22,351 nt of DNA from NCBI GenBank assembly GCA_965369325.1, contig CBDUQI010000082.1:1-22351 (forward strand), read 5' to 3'. This DNA is from CBDUQI01 sp965369325 (GTDB lineage: Bacteria > Pseudomonadota > Gammaproteobacteria > Steroidobacterales > JBCBZW01). Positions within the stretch are counted from its first letter, which is position 1. Every line of letters begins with the position of its first letter. The notes under the pieces are model-generated. The model was not told the origin of the DNA and made no database searches. It saw only the letters and a list, made by a program, of their open reading frames with translations. A program made the position numbers and the translations under genes. Below are positions 1-7,350 of the stretch, piece after piece.

Positions 1-1
1 A

Positions 2-229
2 CCCAAACGCAAGTACGGCTACTACTGCCTGCCGGTGCTGGCCGGGGAGAACCTCGTCGGGCGGGTGGATTTGAAAGCGTGGCGTGCTCAGGACAGCCTG
101 CAGGTGCTAAGCACGCACTACGAGCCCGCGGCGATGTCATCCGCGCCGGAAGGCATATGCACGCGGGCGGCCACCGATGCCGCGTTACAGCGCTACGCCG
201 AGGCCGTGGGACTGAGCCTGACAAGGTGA
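2..229 (+). CDS. C-terminal end of a YcaQ-type winged-helix DNA glycosylase family protein (partial)
   Basis: The open frame enters from the left edge, so only the last 75 residues or so are visible and the start lies outside the window. The visible start, KYGYYCLPVLAGENLVGRVD followed by LKAWRA, matches the conserved C-terminal segment of the YcaQ/AlkX family, where a YGYYxLPxL-x-G-x-x-LVGR-x-D-x-K pattern recurs. Characterised members are DNA glycosylases that unhook interstrand crosslinks, but many homologues have no tested activity. The last codons are followed by a 187-base gap before dnr, so it is probably a separate transcription unit. The family call rests on this motif alone, because the catalytic part is not in the window. 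Confidence 0.7.
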   Translation, partial: PKRKYGYYCLPVLAGENLVGRVDLKAWRAQDSLQVLSTHYEPAAMSSAPEGICTRAATDAALQRYAEAVGLSLTR

Positions 230-416
230 GCATGGGGCAGCACTTGCCGGTTTGAGCAAAATGAGGAAGTCGGCGCGTGTTTAGCGACATCCCTCGCACG
301 ACAGATTGGCGAAATTGGCCTCATTCGCAAGAGCCCTCGTTGCGGCCCGTGGCGAATCCAGCCATCATCTGTTGGTGATCTGGGCATTGAGATCGAACGC
401 GCCAAGTGAGAACGCC

Positions 417-1130
417 ATGCACGTTGTGAAGAAACCCATCGACCAGCTGCCGGAGCACCCGCTACTGCTTGCCCTCGATCCGAGCCAGCAAGAACGCATG
501 CGTCAGTCGGCCGAACACTATCAACTGGCGCCGGGCGAGCTGCTGTTTCGCGCGGGCGACGGCGCGACACGCTTTTTCGTACTACAAGAAGGGCAGGTCA
601 AACTGCACCGAATTTCTCCGCACGGGCAAGAAAAAATTATTGAACTTATGACCGGCCCGACCGTGTTTGCCGAAGCGGTCATGTTTATGCAGCCAAGGTG
701 CTATCCGGTTAACTGCGAGGCGTTGACGAGCAGTGACATCATCGGGCTGAGTATGGACGAGTTTGTAGCGATTGTCGGGGAATCGCAAACGACGGTATTT
801 CGTCTGCTGCGAACCCTGAGCCTGAAACTCCATGCGCGTGTCGAAGATATCGAGGCCCTCTCCTCGCAAAATTCCACGTTGCGTGTCGTTGGCTATATTC
901 TGAGCTTGGTGCCACACACCGCCACCACCACTGCGCGAGTCGAGTTGCCATTCTCCAAAAAAAGTGTCGCGGCGCGGCTATCGCTGCAGCCCGAGACGTT
1001 GTCGCGCACGTTCGCCCGCCTCAAAGCGAGCGGCCTGATCCACGTCGATGGCCATGTGATCGACATTGCACACCTTGACGAACTGCGTGAACTGGCTCTC
1101 ACGGGCCACTTCGCGCACCCGACAAACTAG
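417..1130 (+). CDS. dnr: Dnr-type Crp/Fnr family nitric oxide-responsive transcriptional regulator
   Basis: A 237-residue Crp/Fnr protein. The N-terminal cyclic-nucleotide-type beta-barrel covers about residues 15-125 (GELLFRAGD, FFVLQEGQVKLHRISP, QEKIIELM, FAEAVMFM). A dimer helix lies near 125-150, and a winged helix-turn-helix spans about 178-215. The recognition helix carries E193-T-L-S-R197, the ExxSR pattern by which Fnr-like proteins read TTGAT half-sites. It lacks an N-terminal cysteine cluster (only C95 and C100), so it is not an iron-sulfur O2 sensor; overall it resembles Pseudomonas Dnr, which activates nir and nor genes in response to NO. I chose the ATG at 417 (GTGAG just upstream) because it gives the family length; an in-frame TTG at 306 would add unrelated residues. 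A perfect Fnr/Dnr box lies between the nearby nor and nirS units. The stop codon shares bases with that of the convergent porin gene. No Fnr-like box is visible in its own upstream region. Confidence 0.9.
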   Translation: MHVVKKPIDQLPEHPLLLALDPSQQERMRQSAEHYQLAPGELLFRAGDGATRFFVLQEGQVKLHRISPHGQEKIIELMTGPTVFAEAVMFMQPRCYPVNCEALTSSDIIGLSMDEFVAIVGESQTTVFRLLRTLSLKLHARVEDIEALSSQNSTLRVVGYILSLVPHTATTTARVELPFSKKSVAARLSLQPETLSRTFARLKASGLIHVDGHVIDIAHLDELRELALTGHFAHPTN

Positions 1131-2326
1131 CGAATATTTGTTGAGAACATCAACCAGGTTTTCGTGATGTCGGTGAACGAAGACTTGCCGTTGAAGGTCG
1201 CAGCACGCAACAGCAGTGAGTACTGGTTTTGCGCCCCAAGCTTGGTGGCGAAAGACACGGCCAGCTCGCGCCCGTAGTCGGCGCCGCCGCGATCGGCTTG
1301 AAAATCATGCCCAACCACCGTCCAACCCACCTTGCCGAGTTTGCCCGACACGGTGACAAATATGTCCTGCAAACCGTTGGCCGGCGTGGCTAGGAAGCGG
1401 TCGGTCCAGCCGTTGAACGGGTAAAGCGTGGCAAGCGGGGTGGCGAAAGCAGCGCCCGATACACCGCCAGCGCCCAGCACCTCGTAGGCCAGGCCCAGGT
1501 TCACCGAGGCAAGGCGCAGGGTGCCATCGAGGCGCCAGTAGTCAGCGTTGTAGGACACGGGGTTGTTGGCGTAGTCGTCCTGACGCGCATACTGCGCCCG
1601 ATAGCTCAGTGCATGCCCGCCGAGAGCGGTCTTACCCCCCCAGGACAACCCCAGTGTTTGCGTAGAGAACCCCGGCACATCGTCGTTGTCGATCAGATAC
1701 GCATAACCGGTAAGCGCGCCAGGGGTCAGACTCCAGCGCCCCTCCAGTAGGTGTGTTGCGTTTTTATGATCGCCCGCGGCCACGTCATTACCAAAAATGC
1801 GGTTGACGTTATTCACATACGCATAAAACCCCTTGAACCGCTCCGACACCGGCCACGCGACACTCAGCGCATCAAAGGTCTGCTCGTTCTGACGCCAGCC
1901 TACACCGCCCACAAAGCGCTGGTTATCCAGCAAAATGCGTTGCCGTCCAATGCGCAGCGCACCCCCCTCGCCAACACGGCGCTGCACGTACGCCTGATTC
2001 AAGTCCGCGCCGTTGGGATCGGCCACCACGGGGTAGCGACTACGCCGCGCGCTGCTGGTGCCAGCCCCGCTGTTGAAGCTGTCCGAGCCCACCTCGGCGA
2101 CGTAGTCAAACTCTACAAATCCGTGCCAGCTTTGCCACGCGTGCGTTTCATAGTTAAGACGCAACAACGCCGTCGAGGCCAGCGCGTCCTTATCCAGCCC
2201 GTCGTCGTTGACCACCTCAGCACGATAGCGCAACGACAACCCGGCGGCGCCCGCGCCCGCCCAAGCGGGCACGCCTGAGGTTAACGCAAACAGTACAATC
2301 GTTGCAGTTAGGCTTTGCATGCGCAT
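1127..2326 (-). CDS. AlgE-like (alginate export family) outer-membrane porin
   Basis: A 399-residue outer-membrane beta-barrel candidate. The first 25 residues form a typical signal peptide (MRMQSLTATIVLFALTSGVP, cleavage near AWA-GA). The rest alternates polar and hydrophobic residues, with strand-like segments such as LSLRYRAEVV, GALRIGRQRILLDNQRFVGG, TFDALSVAWP and ALSYRAQYARQDDY. The segment RIGRQ-x-LLDNQRFVG-x-V-x-WRQN-x-QTFDA is typical of the alginate-export/AlgE-like porin family. That family includes many porins unrelated to alginate, and no alginate genes are visible here, so the substrate is unknown. The start lies two bases after the nirS stop, implying one transcript with nirS; export or uptake of a small solute linked to nitrite respiration is only an inference. 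Two ATGs (2326 and 2320) are possible. The 3' end overlaps the convergent dnr gene by four bases. Confidence 0.75.
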   Translation of the reverse strand: MRMQSLTATIVLFALTSGVPAWAGAGAAGLSLRYRAEVVNDDGLDKDALASTALLRLNYETHAWQSWHGFVEFDYVAEVGSDSFNSGAGTSSARRSRYPVVADPNGADLNQAYVQRRVGEGGALRIGRQRILLDNQRFVGGVGWRQNEQTFDALSVAWPVSERFKGFYAYVNNVNRIFGNDVAAGDHKNATHLLEGRWSLTPGALTGYAYLIDNDDVPGFSTQTLGLSWGGKTALGGHALSYRAQYARQDDYANNPVSYNADYWRLDGTLRLASVNLGLAYEVLGAGGVSGAAFATPLATLYPFNGWTDRFLATPANGLQDIFVTVSGKLGKVGWTVVGHDFQADRGGADYGRELAVSFATKLGAQNQYSLLLRAATFNGKSSFTDITKTWLMFSTNIR

Positions 2327-2328
2327 GA

Positions 2329-4467
2329 CTAGTAAACGTCGTGAACCGTGTTGTAAATATTGAACTTGCCGGTAGGGGTCACAATCTTCGGACCTTTGAT
2401 CACGTGCTTGAGCTTGCGCGTTTTGTCATCCACGATTACCAGCGCCGACTCCTGCTCCTGGCCACTCCAGACCGAGAACCACACCTCATCGCCCGCCTGA
2501 TTGTATTCCGGCTGCACCACCCGTTTCGGCCCTTCGCCCAGTTGAGCCCACAGCGCAATCGGCAGCACTTCGTAGCCCGCATCAAGGTTGTTGATATCGA
2601 ACACGGCCACACTCTGACTGATGCCCTCGTCCGGATTGAGCGGTGAGTCCACCCACAGATTGCTAGATTTGGGATGTGACTTCACAAACAGTGAGCCGCC
2701 TCCCTGCCCCTTGAGTTCGCGAATCACGCGCCACGCGTTGCTGGCGTGTTTGTCAGGATCAGTGCCGATCAACGTGATCTGGTCACTGCCCAGGGCGCTG
2801 GTCGTCCAGGCCGGGCCCATGCCGGGCACATCGATGTTGGCGCCACGACCGGGGTGCGGAATTTCGTGCGCCTCGATCAGGGCTTCAAGGTTCTGATCAC
2901 GCGAGTCGACCACCGCGATCCTGTTGGACTGATTGGCGGCGGTCAGGAAATAGCGCTTTGATCGATCCCAGCCACCATCGTGCAAAAAGCGCGCCGCGCC
3001 GATCGTCGTCACAGTCAAGGCATCAACATCTTCGTAGTTCACCAGCAAGATCTTGCCCGTTTCTTTAACGTTGACGATAAACTCCGGATGCTCGTGCGAG
3101 GCCACAATCGCGGCCACCCGCGGCTCGGGGTGATATTCCTGGGTGTCGACCGTCATCCCGCGCGTGGAGACAATTTTCAGAGGTTCGAGCGTATCGCCGT
3201 CCATCACCACGTATTGCGGCGGCCAGTAGGCACCTGCGATCGCAAGCTTGTCGACATAGCCTTCGTATTTAGAGGTTTCAACCGATCGTGCCTCAAGCCC
3301 GATCTTGATTTCGGCTACAATCTGCGGCGGGTTCATCCACAGATCAATCATGTCAATTTTTGCGTCCCGCCCAATCGTGTAGACATACCGGCCGGATGCC
3401 GAGGGTCGCGAGATGTGCACCGCATAGCCCGTCTTTAGAATGTTGACGATCTCCTTGGTGTCACCGTCGATAATCGCAACCTGTCCGGCATCGCGCAACG
3501 TGACCGAAAAGAAATTCTGAATATTGCGCTGGTGCTGAGGTTTGGCTGGGCGATCTTCGGGCTTCACCATCACCTGCCACGTCGCCTTCATTTCCGGCAT
3601 ACCAAATTCCGGTGGTGCGGGCGGCTCGTGCTGCAAGAAGCGCGCGAGAACATCGATCTGCTCTTCGGTCAATTCACCTGAACTGCCCCAGTTGGGCATG
3701 CCTGCCGGCGAGCCATAGGTAATCATGGCTTTGAGATAGTCGGTACCACGCTGGCGCGTGATGTCAGCAGTCAGCGGTTTGCCTGTGGCCCCTTTGCGCA
3801 GCACACCGTGGCAACCGGCACAGCGTTCGAAGTAGGTCTGCGTCGCCTGGTCATATTCAACCTGCGTCATACCGGGCCCCTCCGAGTCAATGAACCCCCT
3901 GGCCTCCTGGCCGGCCAGCGCAGAGGGTGCTGATGAGTAGGCCACTTCACCCGAGGTGCTCGCCGGATGCGGATCCGCACCCGCTGCATCCTCGGGCGCG
4001 GAACCGGCGCGCACGGCGGCGACCTGAGCCGCCGTCACCGCGACGCCCTTGTTGCCCCAGGCCTGATTGATGTATGTGATCACGCCCGCGACCTCTTCGT
4101 CCGACAAATAGCCGACACTCGGCATCACCGAATTGAACTGCTGACCGTTCACCGTGATCTCACCTGACTTGCCGTGCACTGCGACGCTGATCGCACGATC
4201 AGCATCGCCAAGCAGGTAGTCAGAGTCTGCGAGCGGCGGAAACGCACCGGGCAACCCTTTGCCGTCTTCGCGATGGCAGGCCACACAGTGCTGCTTGTAC
4301 AGCGCTTCGCCGCCGCTGGCGGCACTGGCCGCCGCGCCTGCGACTTCGGCATCATGCACCGCCGTCGCGCTGGGCGCCGTTGATTGCGCCGCGTCTTTGC
4401 CATCCGCACAAGCGGCTACCGACAGGGCGAGCCCGCCCACCACTAGTGTCCATTTCAATGCATCCAT
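2329..4467 (-). CDS. nirS: Cytochrome cd1 nitrite reductase (NirS) with extra N-terminal cytochrome c domain and lipobox
   Basis: This enzyme reduces nitrite to NO in the periplasm using heme c and heme d1. From the ATG at 4467 it has 712 residues, against roughly 560-600 for ordinary NirS. In order: a lipoprotein-type signal (lipobox V17-A-A-C20); an extra class I cytochrome c domain at about 50-140, with C61-V-A-C64-H65 and probable distal Met115; a low-complexity Ala/Pro/Ser linker at about 145-195; the usual NirS cytochrome c domain with C216-A-G-C219-H220 and M257 in GMPNWGSSGEL; and the eight-bladed d1 propeller at about 300-712. Conserved d1-pocket segments are AVHISR (H351, probable proximal ligand), ASHEH (H458/H460) and FLHDGGW (H496). 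The protein matches Pseudomonas NirS almost end to end over 200-712. An in-frame start at 4551 is rejected because it would place polar sequence before the signal peptide. It lies 83 bases after the TonB-receptor gene and 2 bases before the porin gene. No heme d1 biosynthesis genes are in the window. Confidence 0.95.
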   Translation of the reverse strand: MDALKWTLVVGGLALSVAACADGKDAAQSTAPSATAVHDAEVAGAAASAASGGEALYKQHCVACHREDGKGLPGAFPPLADSDYLLGDADRAISVAVHGKSGEITVNGQQFNSVMPSVGYLSDEEVAGVITYINQAWGNKGVAVTAAQVAAVRAGSAPEDAAGADPHPASTSGEVAYSSAPSALAGQEARGFIDSEGPGMTQVEYDQATQTYFERCAGCHGVLRKGATGKPLTADITRQRGTDYLKAMITYGSPAGMPNWGSSGELTEEQIDVLARFLQHEPPAPPEFGMPEMKATWQVMVKPEDRPAKPQHQRNIQNFFSVTLRDAGQVAIIDGDTKEIVNILKTGYAVHISRPSASGRYVYTIGRDAKIDMIDLWMNPPQIVAEIKIGLEARSVETSKYEGYVDKLAIAGAYWPPQYVVMDGDTLEPLKIVSTRGMTVDTQEYHPEPRVAAIVASHEHPEFIVNVKETGKILLVNYEDVDALTVTTIGAARFLHDGGWDRSKRYFLTAANQSNRIAVVDSRDQNLEALIEAHEIPHPGRGANIDVPGMGPAWTTSALGSDQITLIGTDPDKHASNAWRVIRELKGQGGGSLFVKSHPKSSNLWVDSPLNPDEGISQSVAVFDINNLDAGYEVLPIALWAQLGEGPKRVVQPEYNQAGDEVWFSVWSGQEQESALVIVDDKTRKLKHVIKGPKIVTPTGKFNIYNTVHDVY

Positions 4468-4550
4468 CACTGTATCTACTCCCGAAAATTGGCTTCGTTT
4501 GTCGGAGTTCGCGGCGGCTGAAACCGCGTCTGCGCAGTTGTATTCACTCA

Positions 4551-6695
4551 CTAAAATCGAATTTCGACGCTCGCCGCCAGACTGCGTCCAGGGGCCGACA
4601 ACAGCGGCACCATCGGATCGTCGGCGTTAAGATTGCGCACGCTTTGGGCGGGCCAGTACGTGCGATCGGTCAGATTCAACAGTCCAACATGCAACTGCGT
4701 GTGCGAGCGCACAGCCCATGTCCCAAGCAAGTCCAGCACGGCATAGCCGGGTGCGACAAATGCGTCGGGCGTCTGCGCGCGTGCGCCGCGTACCGCGCGC
4801 CCGATCAACTCGATCTGCAGCGATTCGTCAAGGTGCTGCCAGGCCACGCCCACGAGCGCTTCGTTAGGGCTGACTGAGGCGAGCGGCTGGTCGGTGCCAT
4901 TGTCTTTGCCCGACAGCGCCAGAAGCTGCGCGCGGATGACCAGCGGCACCAACACACCCTGCGGATCAAATCGATAGCGCAGCTCCGCCCCCTCTATCGT
5001 GGCGCGTTCGACATTCCGCGACTGAAACAATGTCGCGCCGTCGAGTGGATCAACACCGACTGGGACGCGCGTTTCAATGAATTTTCGATACCGATTGTGA
5101 AAGACCGACACTTCCAGTGCGTGAACGGCGCCAGTAAAGCGAGCGCCAAGCTCAATACTCTGCGACGTCTCTGATTCAAGATCTGGATTAGGCAACGCCC
5201 GAATGTTGAAAAGCGGCAGGTCCAGTCCGACATTCACATCTTCGAACGGGGGCGCGCGAAAACCCGCGGCGTATTGGCCGAAAAGAGTCCAGTCACCGTC
5301 CGTTTGCCACAGCGCACCCAGACGTGGGGTTAGCCTGGCGTCGTCCACACTAACCACCGCTACAGCCGGATCGCCCTGTAAGTAAAGCACATCGCGCTCA
5401 GGGCGCAGTCGGTACTCGTCGTAGCGCAGGCTGGGAATCAGAGTCAACTGATGCCACTCCACTTCGTCCTGCAGCCACAGCGACCAGGTCTGGGTGCGGG
5501 TGGTTGGAAAATCACGCAACGGGAATACTTCACCCAGAATCACGTTGGTTGCACCACTTGCATCAAGCGCCGTCAGCGTGGAGTCGCGTCGCTCACTGCT
5601 CGTAACGCGGACCAGATCAAGACCAAACGCAAGTCGGTGTCCAGCGCTGTCGCCCCGCCATGCGCGCGCGCCGGTTAACCTCGCGCTGTTCGTCTCCTGG
5701 TGGTAGAAAAAATCGCGGGTGTAACGCTGGTCGATTGACGCCCGCTCCTCGAACGTGAGCTGCTCGGTACGCGCCCGCTGATGGGCGACGGTCAACGCCA
5801 GTGTATCCAAACCGTACTGCGGCAGCTCTGCGGTCCAGTTGGCGCGCAACTGGTAACGCGTCTGGTTATCGTCGCCTTCCAGGCGGGTGGTACTTTGGAA
5901 ACGGCCATAGCCCAGCGGGGAATTTAGTATTGAATCGCGGTCCGACTCATAGGCGCTGGCCGCGAATTGTATCTGGTGAGCCCGTGCAATCTCGACGTCC
6001 ACCTTCAGCATCGCCGATAAAGTACGCGTATCCACGGGATCGTCTAGCGACGATGATGCCGAGTGATCGGGTGCGTCACCGCGGCGTCCCACGATACCTG
6101 CCACGAGGCCAACGCGGCTGGACGACCAGCCGCTAACCAGACTTGCAAAATTGCCATTGCTGGCCGCGTCGTAGCCCATTCGTAGCCGATGCCCCAGGTT
6201 CGCGGTTCTGGCCAGATCCTCCGCGCGCCAACTGAAGAAACCGACAACCCCACCGATAGCGTCGCTGCCGTAAAGCGAAGAGGCGGGGCCGCGCAGCACC
6301 TCTACCCGCGACAACAGCTCCGGGTCAAGGAGTTGGCGCCCGGCATTGGAATAGCTGCCGATGTCAAACTGATCGCTAACCGGAACGCCGTCGAGTTCCA
6401 TAGCCACACGGTTGCCGCCAATACCCCGAATGCTCAGGCCGTTGGCCCCAAAGCGCGTACCGCCAGACTCGGCCTCGATACCCACGTGATAGCGCCCTAG
6501 ATCCGCGAAACCAGACACATGCCCCGCAGCTAGTTCGCTCGCATTGATTAAATCCACCAAGGCCGCCACATCCGATACCGGACGTTCGGAGCGGGTCGAG
6601 ATAACGACGACGGGCTCCAGCGCCAACGCATCTGTATCAGCGCGCACGCCGGCCAACCCGGAGGCAGCCAGCAACGGTAGCGTGAGAACACTCAT
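4551..6695 (-). CDS. TonB-dependent outer-membrane receptor of the heme/hemoglobin type
   Basis: A 714-residue TonB-dependent transporter. A short hydrophobic signal (MSVLTLPLLAASGLAGVRA) precedes a TonB-box-like stretch (ALEPVVVIST). The plug domain follows at about 30-150, with LSIRGIGGNRVAMELDGVPV and LLSRVEVLRGPASSLYGSDA. The 22-strand barrel ends in the typical C-terminal aromatic (SVEIRF). F479-R-A-P482 and N503-P-D-L506 form the FRAP...NPNL-like box of heme/hemoglobin receptors, and the plug matches that subfamily. No histidine lies between the two motifs, where many heme receptors carry a ligand, so heme as substrate is likely but not secure. The start is fixed by an in-frame TGA immediately upstream and a strong GGGGAGG ribosome site; the signal peptide has an unusually uncharged N-region. 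It is the first gene of a minus-strand unit with nirS and the porin gene, 84 bases from the Dnr box. Confidence 0.85.
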   Translation of the reverse strand: MSVLTLPLLAASGLAGVRADTDALALEPVVVISTRSERPVSDVAALVDLINASELAAGHVSGFADLGRYHVGIEAESGGTRFGANGLSIRGIGGNRVAMELDGVPVSDQFDIGSYSNAGRQLLDPELLSRVEVLRGPASSLYGSDAIGGVVGFFSWRAEDLARTANLGHRLRMGYDAASNGNFASLVSGWSSSRVGLVAGIVGRRGDAPDHSASSSLDDPVDTRTLSAMLKVDVEIARAHQIQFAASAYESDRDSILNSPLGYGRFQSTTRLEGDDNQTRYQLRANWTAELPQYGLDTLALTVAHQRARTEQLTFEERASIDQRYTRDFFYHQETNSARLTGARAWRGDSAGHRLAFGLDLVRVTSSERRDSTLTALDASGATNVILGEVFPLRDFPTTRTQTWSLWLQDEVEWHQLTLIPSLRYDEYRLRPERDVLYLQGDPAVAVVSVDDARLTPRLGALWQTDGDWTLFGQYAAGFRAPPFEDVNVGLDLPLFNIRALPNPDLESETSQSIELGARFTGAVHALEVSVFHNRYRKFIETRVPVGVDPLDGATLFQSRNVERATIEGAELRYRFDPQGVLVPLVIRAQLLALSGKDNGTDQPLASVSPNEALVGVAWQHLDESLQIELIGRAVRGARAQTPDAFVAPGYAVLDLLGTWAVRSHTQLHVGLLNLTDRTYWPAQSVRNLNADDPMVPLLSAPGRSLAASVEIRF

Positions 6696-6729
6696 TCATG
6701 CCTCCCCAGGCTTTGCGAAAGCGCATAGC

Positions 6730-6747
6730 GACGCTTTGTTTAGCGTC
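6730..6747 (-). promoter_or_regulatory. Small inverted repeat in the leader of the TonB-receptor/nirS unit
   Basis: A perfect 6-base inverted repeat (GACGCT ... AGCGTC) with a 6-base T-rich loop lies between the Dnr box and the TonB-receptor start. In the predicted leader RNA it could form a small hairpin about 35 bases before the start codon. It has no T-run, so it is not a terminator. Function unknown; it may be chance. Confidence 0.3.
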
Positions 6748-6778
6748 TACAAGAGTGCTTTGTTGCTGGGTGAAATGA

Positions 6779-6794
6779 CTTGATCTAGATCAAG
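6779..6794. promoter_or_regulatory. Perfect Fnr/Dnr box between divergent norC and TonB-receptor/nirS units
   Basis: CTTGATCTAGATCAAG is a fully symmetric 16-base palindrome that contains the exact Fnr/Dnr consensus TTGAT-N4-ATCAA. It is the only such site I found in the intergenic region between norC and the TonB receptor. Its centre (6786.5) lies 33 bases from the centre of a TATACT -10 element towards norC, which is class II (about -41.5) geometry. Towards the receptor gene the box is 84 bases from the start codon and no clear -10 is visible at the matching distance. Dnr, encoded at 417-1130, is the obvious candidate protein. Confidence 0.9.
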
Positions 6795-6816
6795 GGGATC
6801 GGGAATCAGCCCGGCC

Positions 6817-6822
6817 TATACT
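6817..6822 (+). promoter_or_regulatory. -10 element of the norCBQD promoter
   Basis: TATACT matches the sigma-70 -10 consensus at five of six positions. It lies 22 bases after the Dnr box, so the box takes the place of a -35 element, as in class II Fnr-type promoters. The transcription start is predicted near 6828, giving a leader of about 25 bases before the norC ATG at 6853. The exact start is an inference from the spacing. Confidence 0.7.
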
Positions 6823-6852
6823 GGCTTGCCGCGTTCAACTGAGACTACAACT

Positions 6853-7287
6853 ATGACGCAGGTCTTCACTGCCTCGATGTCACGCAACATCTTCTACGGT
6901 GGCAGCGTGTTCTTTATCCTGCTGTTTCTGGGTCTGGTTTTTCACACCCATCGCACGCTGCCCGATCGTGACAACCGTGCCAACTTGACCGATCAGGTCG
7001 CCGACGGAAAAATGCTGTGGGAGACCAACAACTGCATCGGTTGCCATACGCTGCTGGGTGAAGGCGCCTACTTCGCCCCTGAGCTTGGCAATGTCTACAT
7101 ACGTTTTGGCAATAGTACCGAGGCGATCAAGGCGTATATCAAGAGCCGTCCGGTACAGGGCATACCCGGTCGCCGCAGTATGCCGCAATTTAACCTGACC
7201 GAAGAGGAGCTTGAAGCACTCGCCCAGTTTCTCAAATACGTGTCGGAAATTGACACCGAAAACTGGCCACCCAATGTGCAGGGCTGA
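6853..7287 (+). CDS. norC: Nitric oxide reductase subunit C (membrane-anchored cytochrome c)
   Basis: The small subunit of cytochrome c-dependent NO reductase; it accepts electrons in the periplasm and passes them to NorB. It has 144 residues, close to the usual 146. One N-terminal membrane anchor (about 14-31, IFYGGSVFFILLFLGLVF) precedes a periplasmic cytochrome c domain with C61-I-G-C64-H65 and distal M110 in RRSMPQFNL. The start at 6853 aligns with known NorC N-termini (a short polar lead, then S/ARNIxxGGSVFF); an in-frame TTG at 6826 would overlap the predicted transcription start. norB follows after 63 bases. Transcription is predicted from the Dnr-dependent promoter just upstream. Confidence 0.97.
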   Translation: MTQVFTASMSRNIFYGGSVFFILLFLGLVFHTHRTLPDRDNRANLTDQVADGKMLWETNNCIGCHTLLGEGAYFAPELGNVYIRFGNSTEAIKAYIKSRPVQGIPGRRSMPQFNLTEEELEALAQFLKYVSEIDTENWPPNVQG

Positions 7288-7350
7288 AACCGCCAACCAA
7301 TAGCGCACAAGCCCGTGCCCGGCTGCCGTTAATACTGGAGATCAACAGCT

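Noticed and set aside
380..410. Possible Fnr/Dnr box upstream of dnr (TTGAGATCGAAC)
   Set aside because: Neither half fits TTGAT-N4-ATCAA with correct spacing, so I do not call a binding site for autoregulation.
4467..4551. Extended N-terminus of NirS from an upstream in-frame start at 4551
   Set aside because: It would put 28 polar residues before a good lipoprotein signal peptide and begins exactly at the TonB-receptor stop; the ATG at 4467 fits better.
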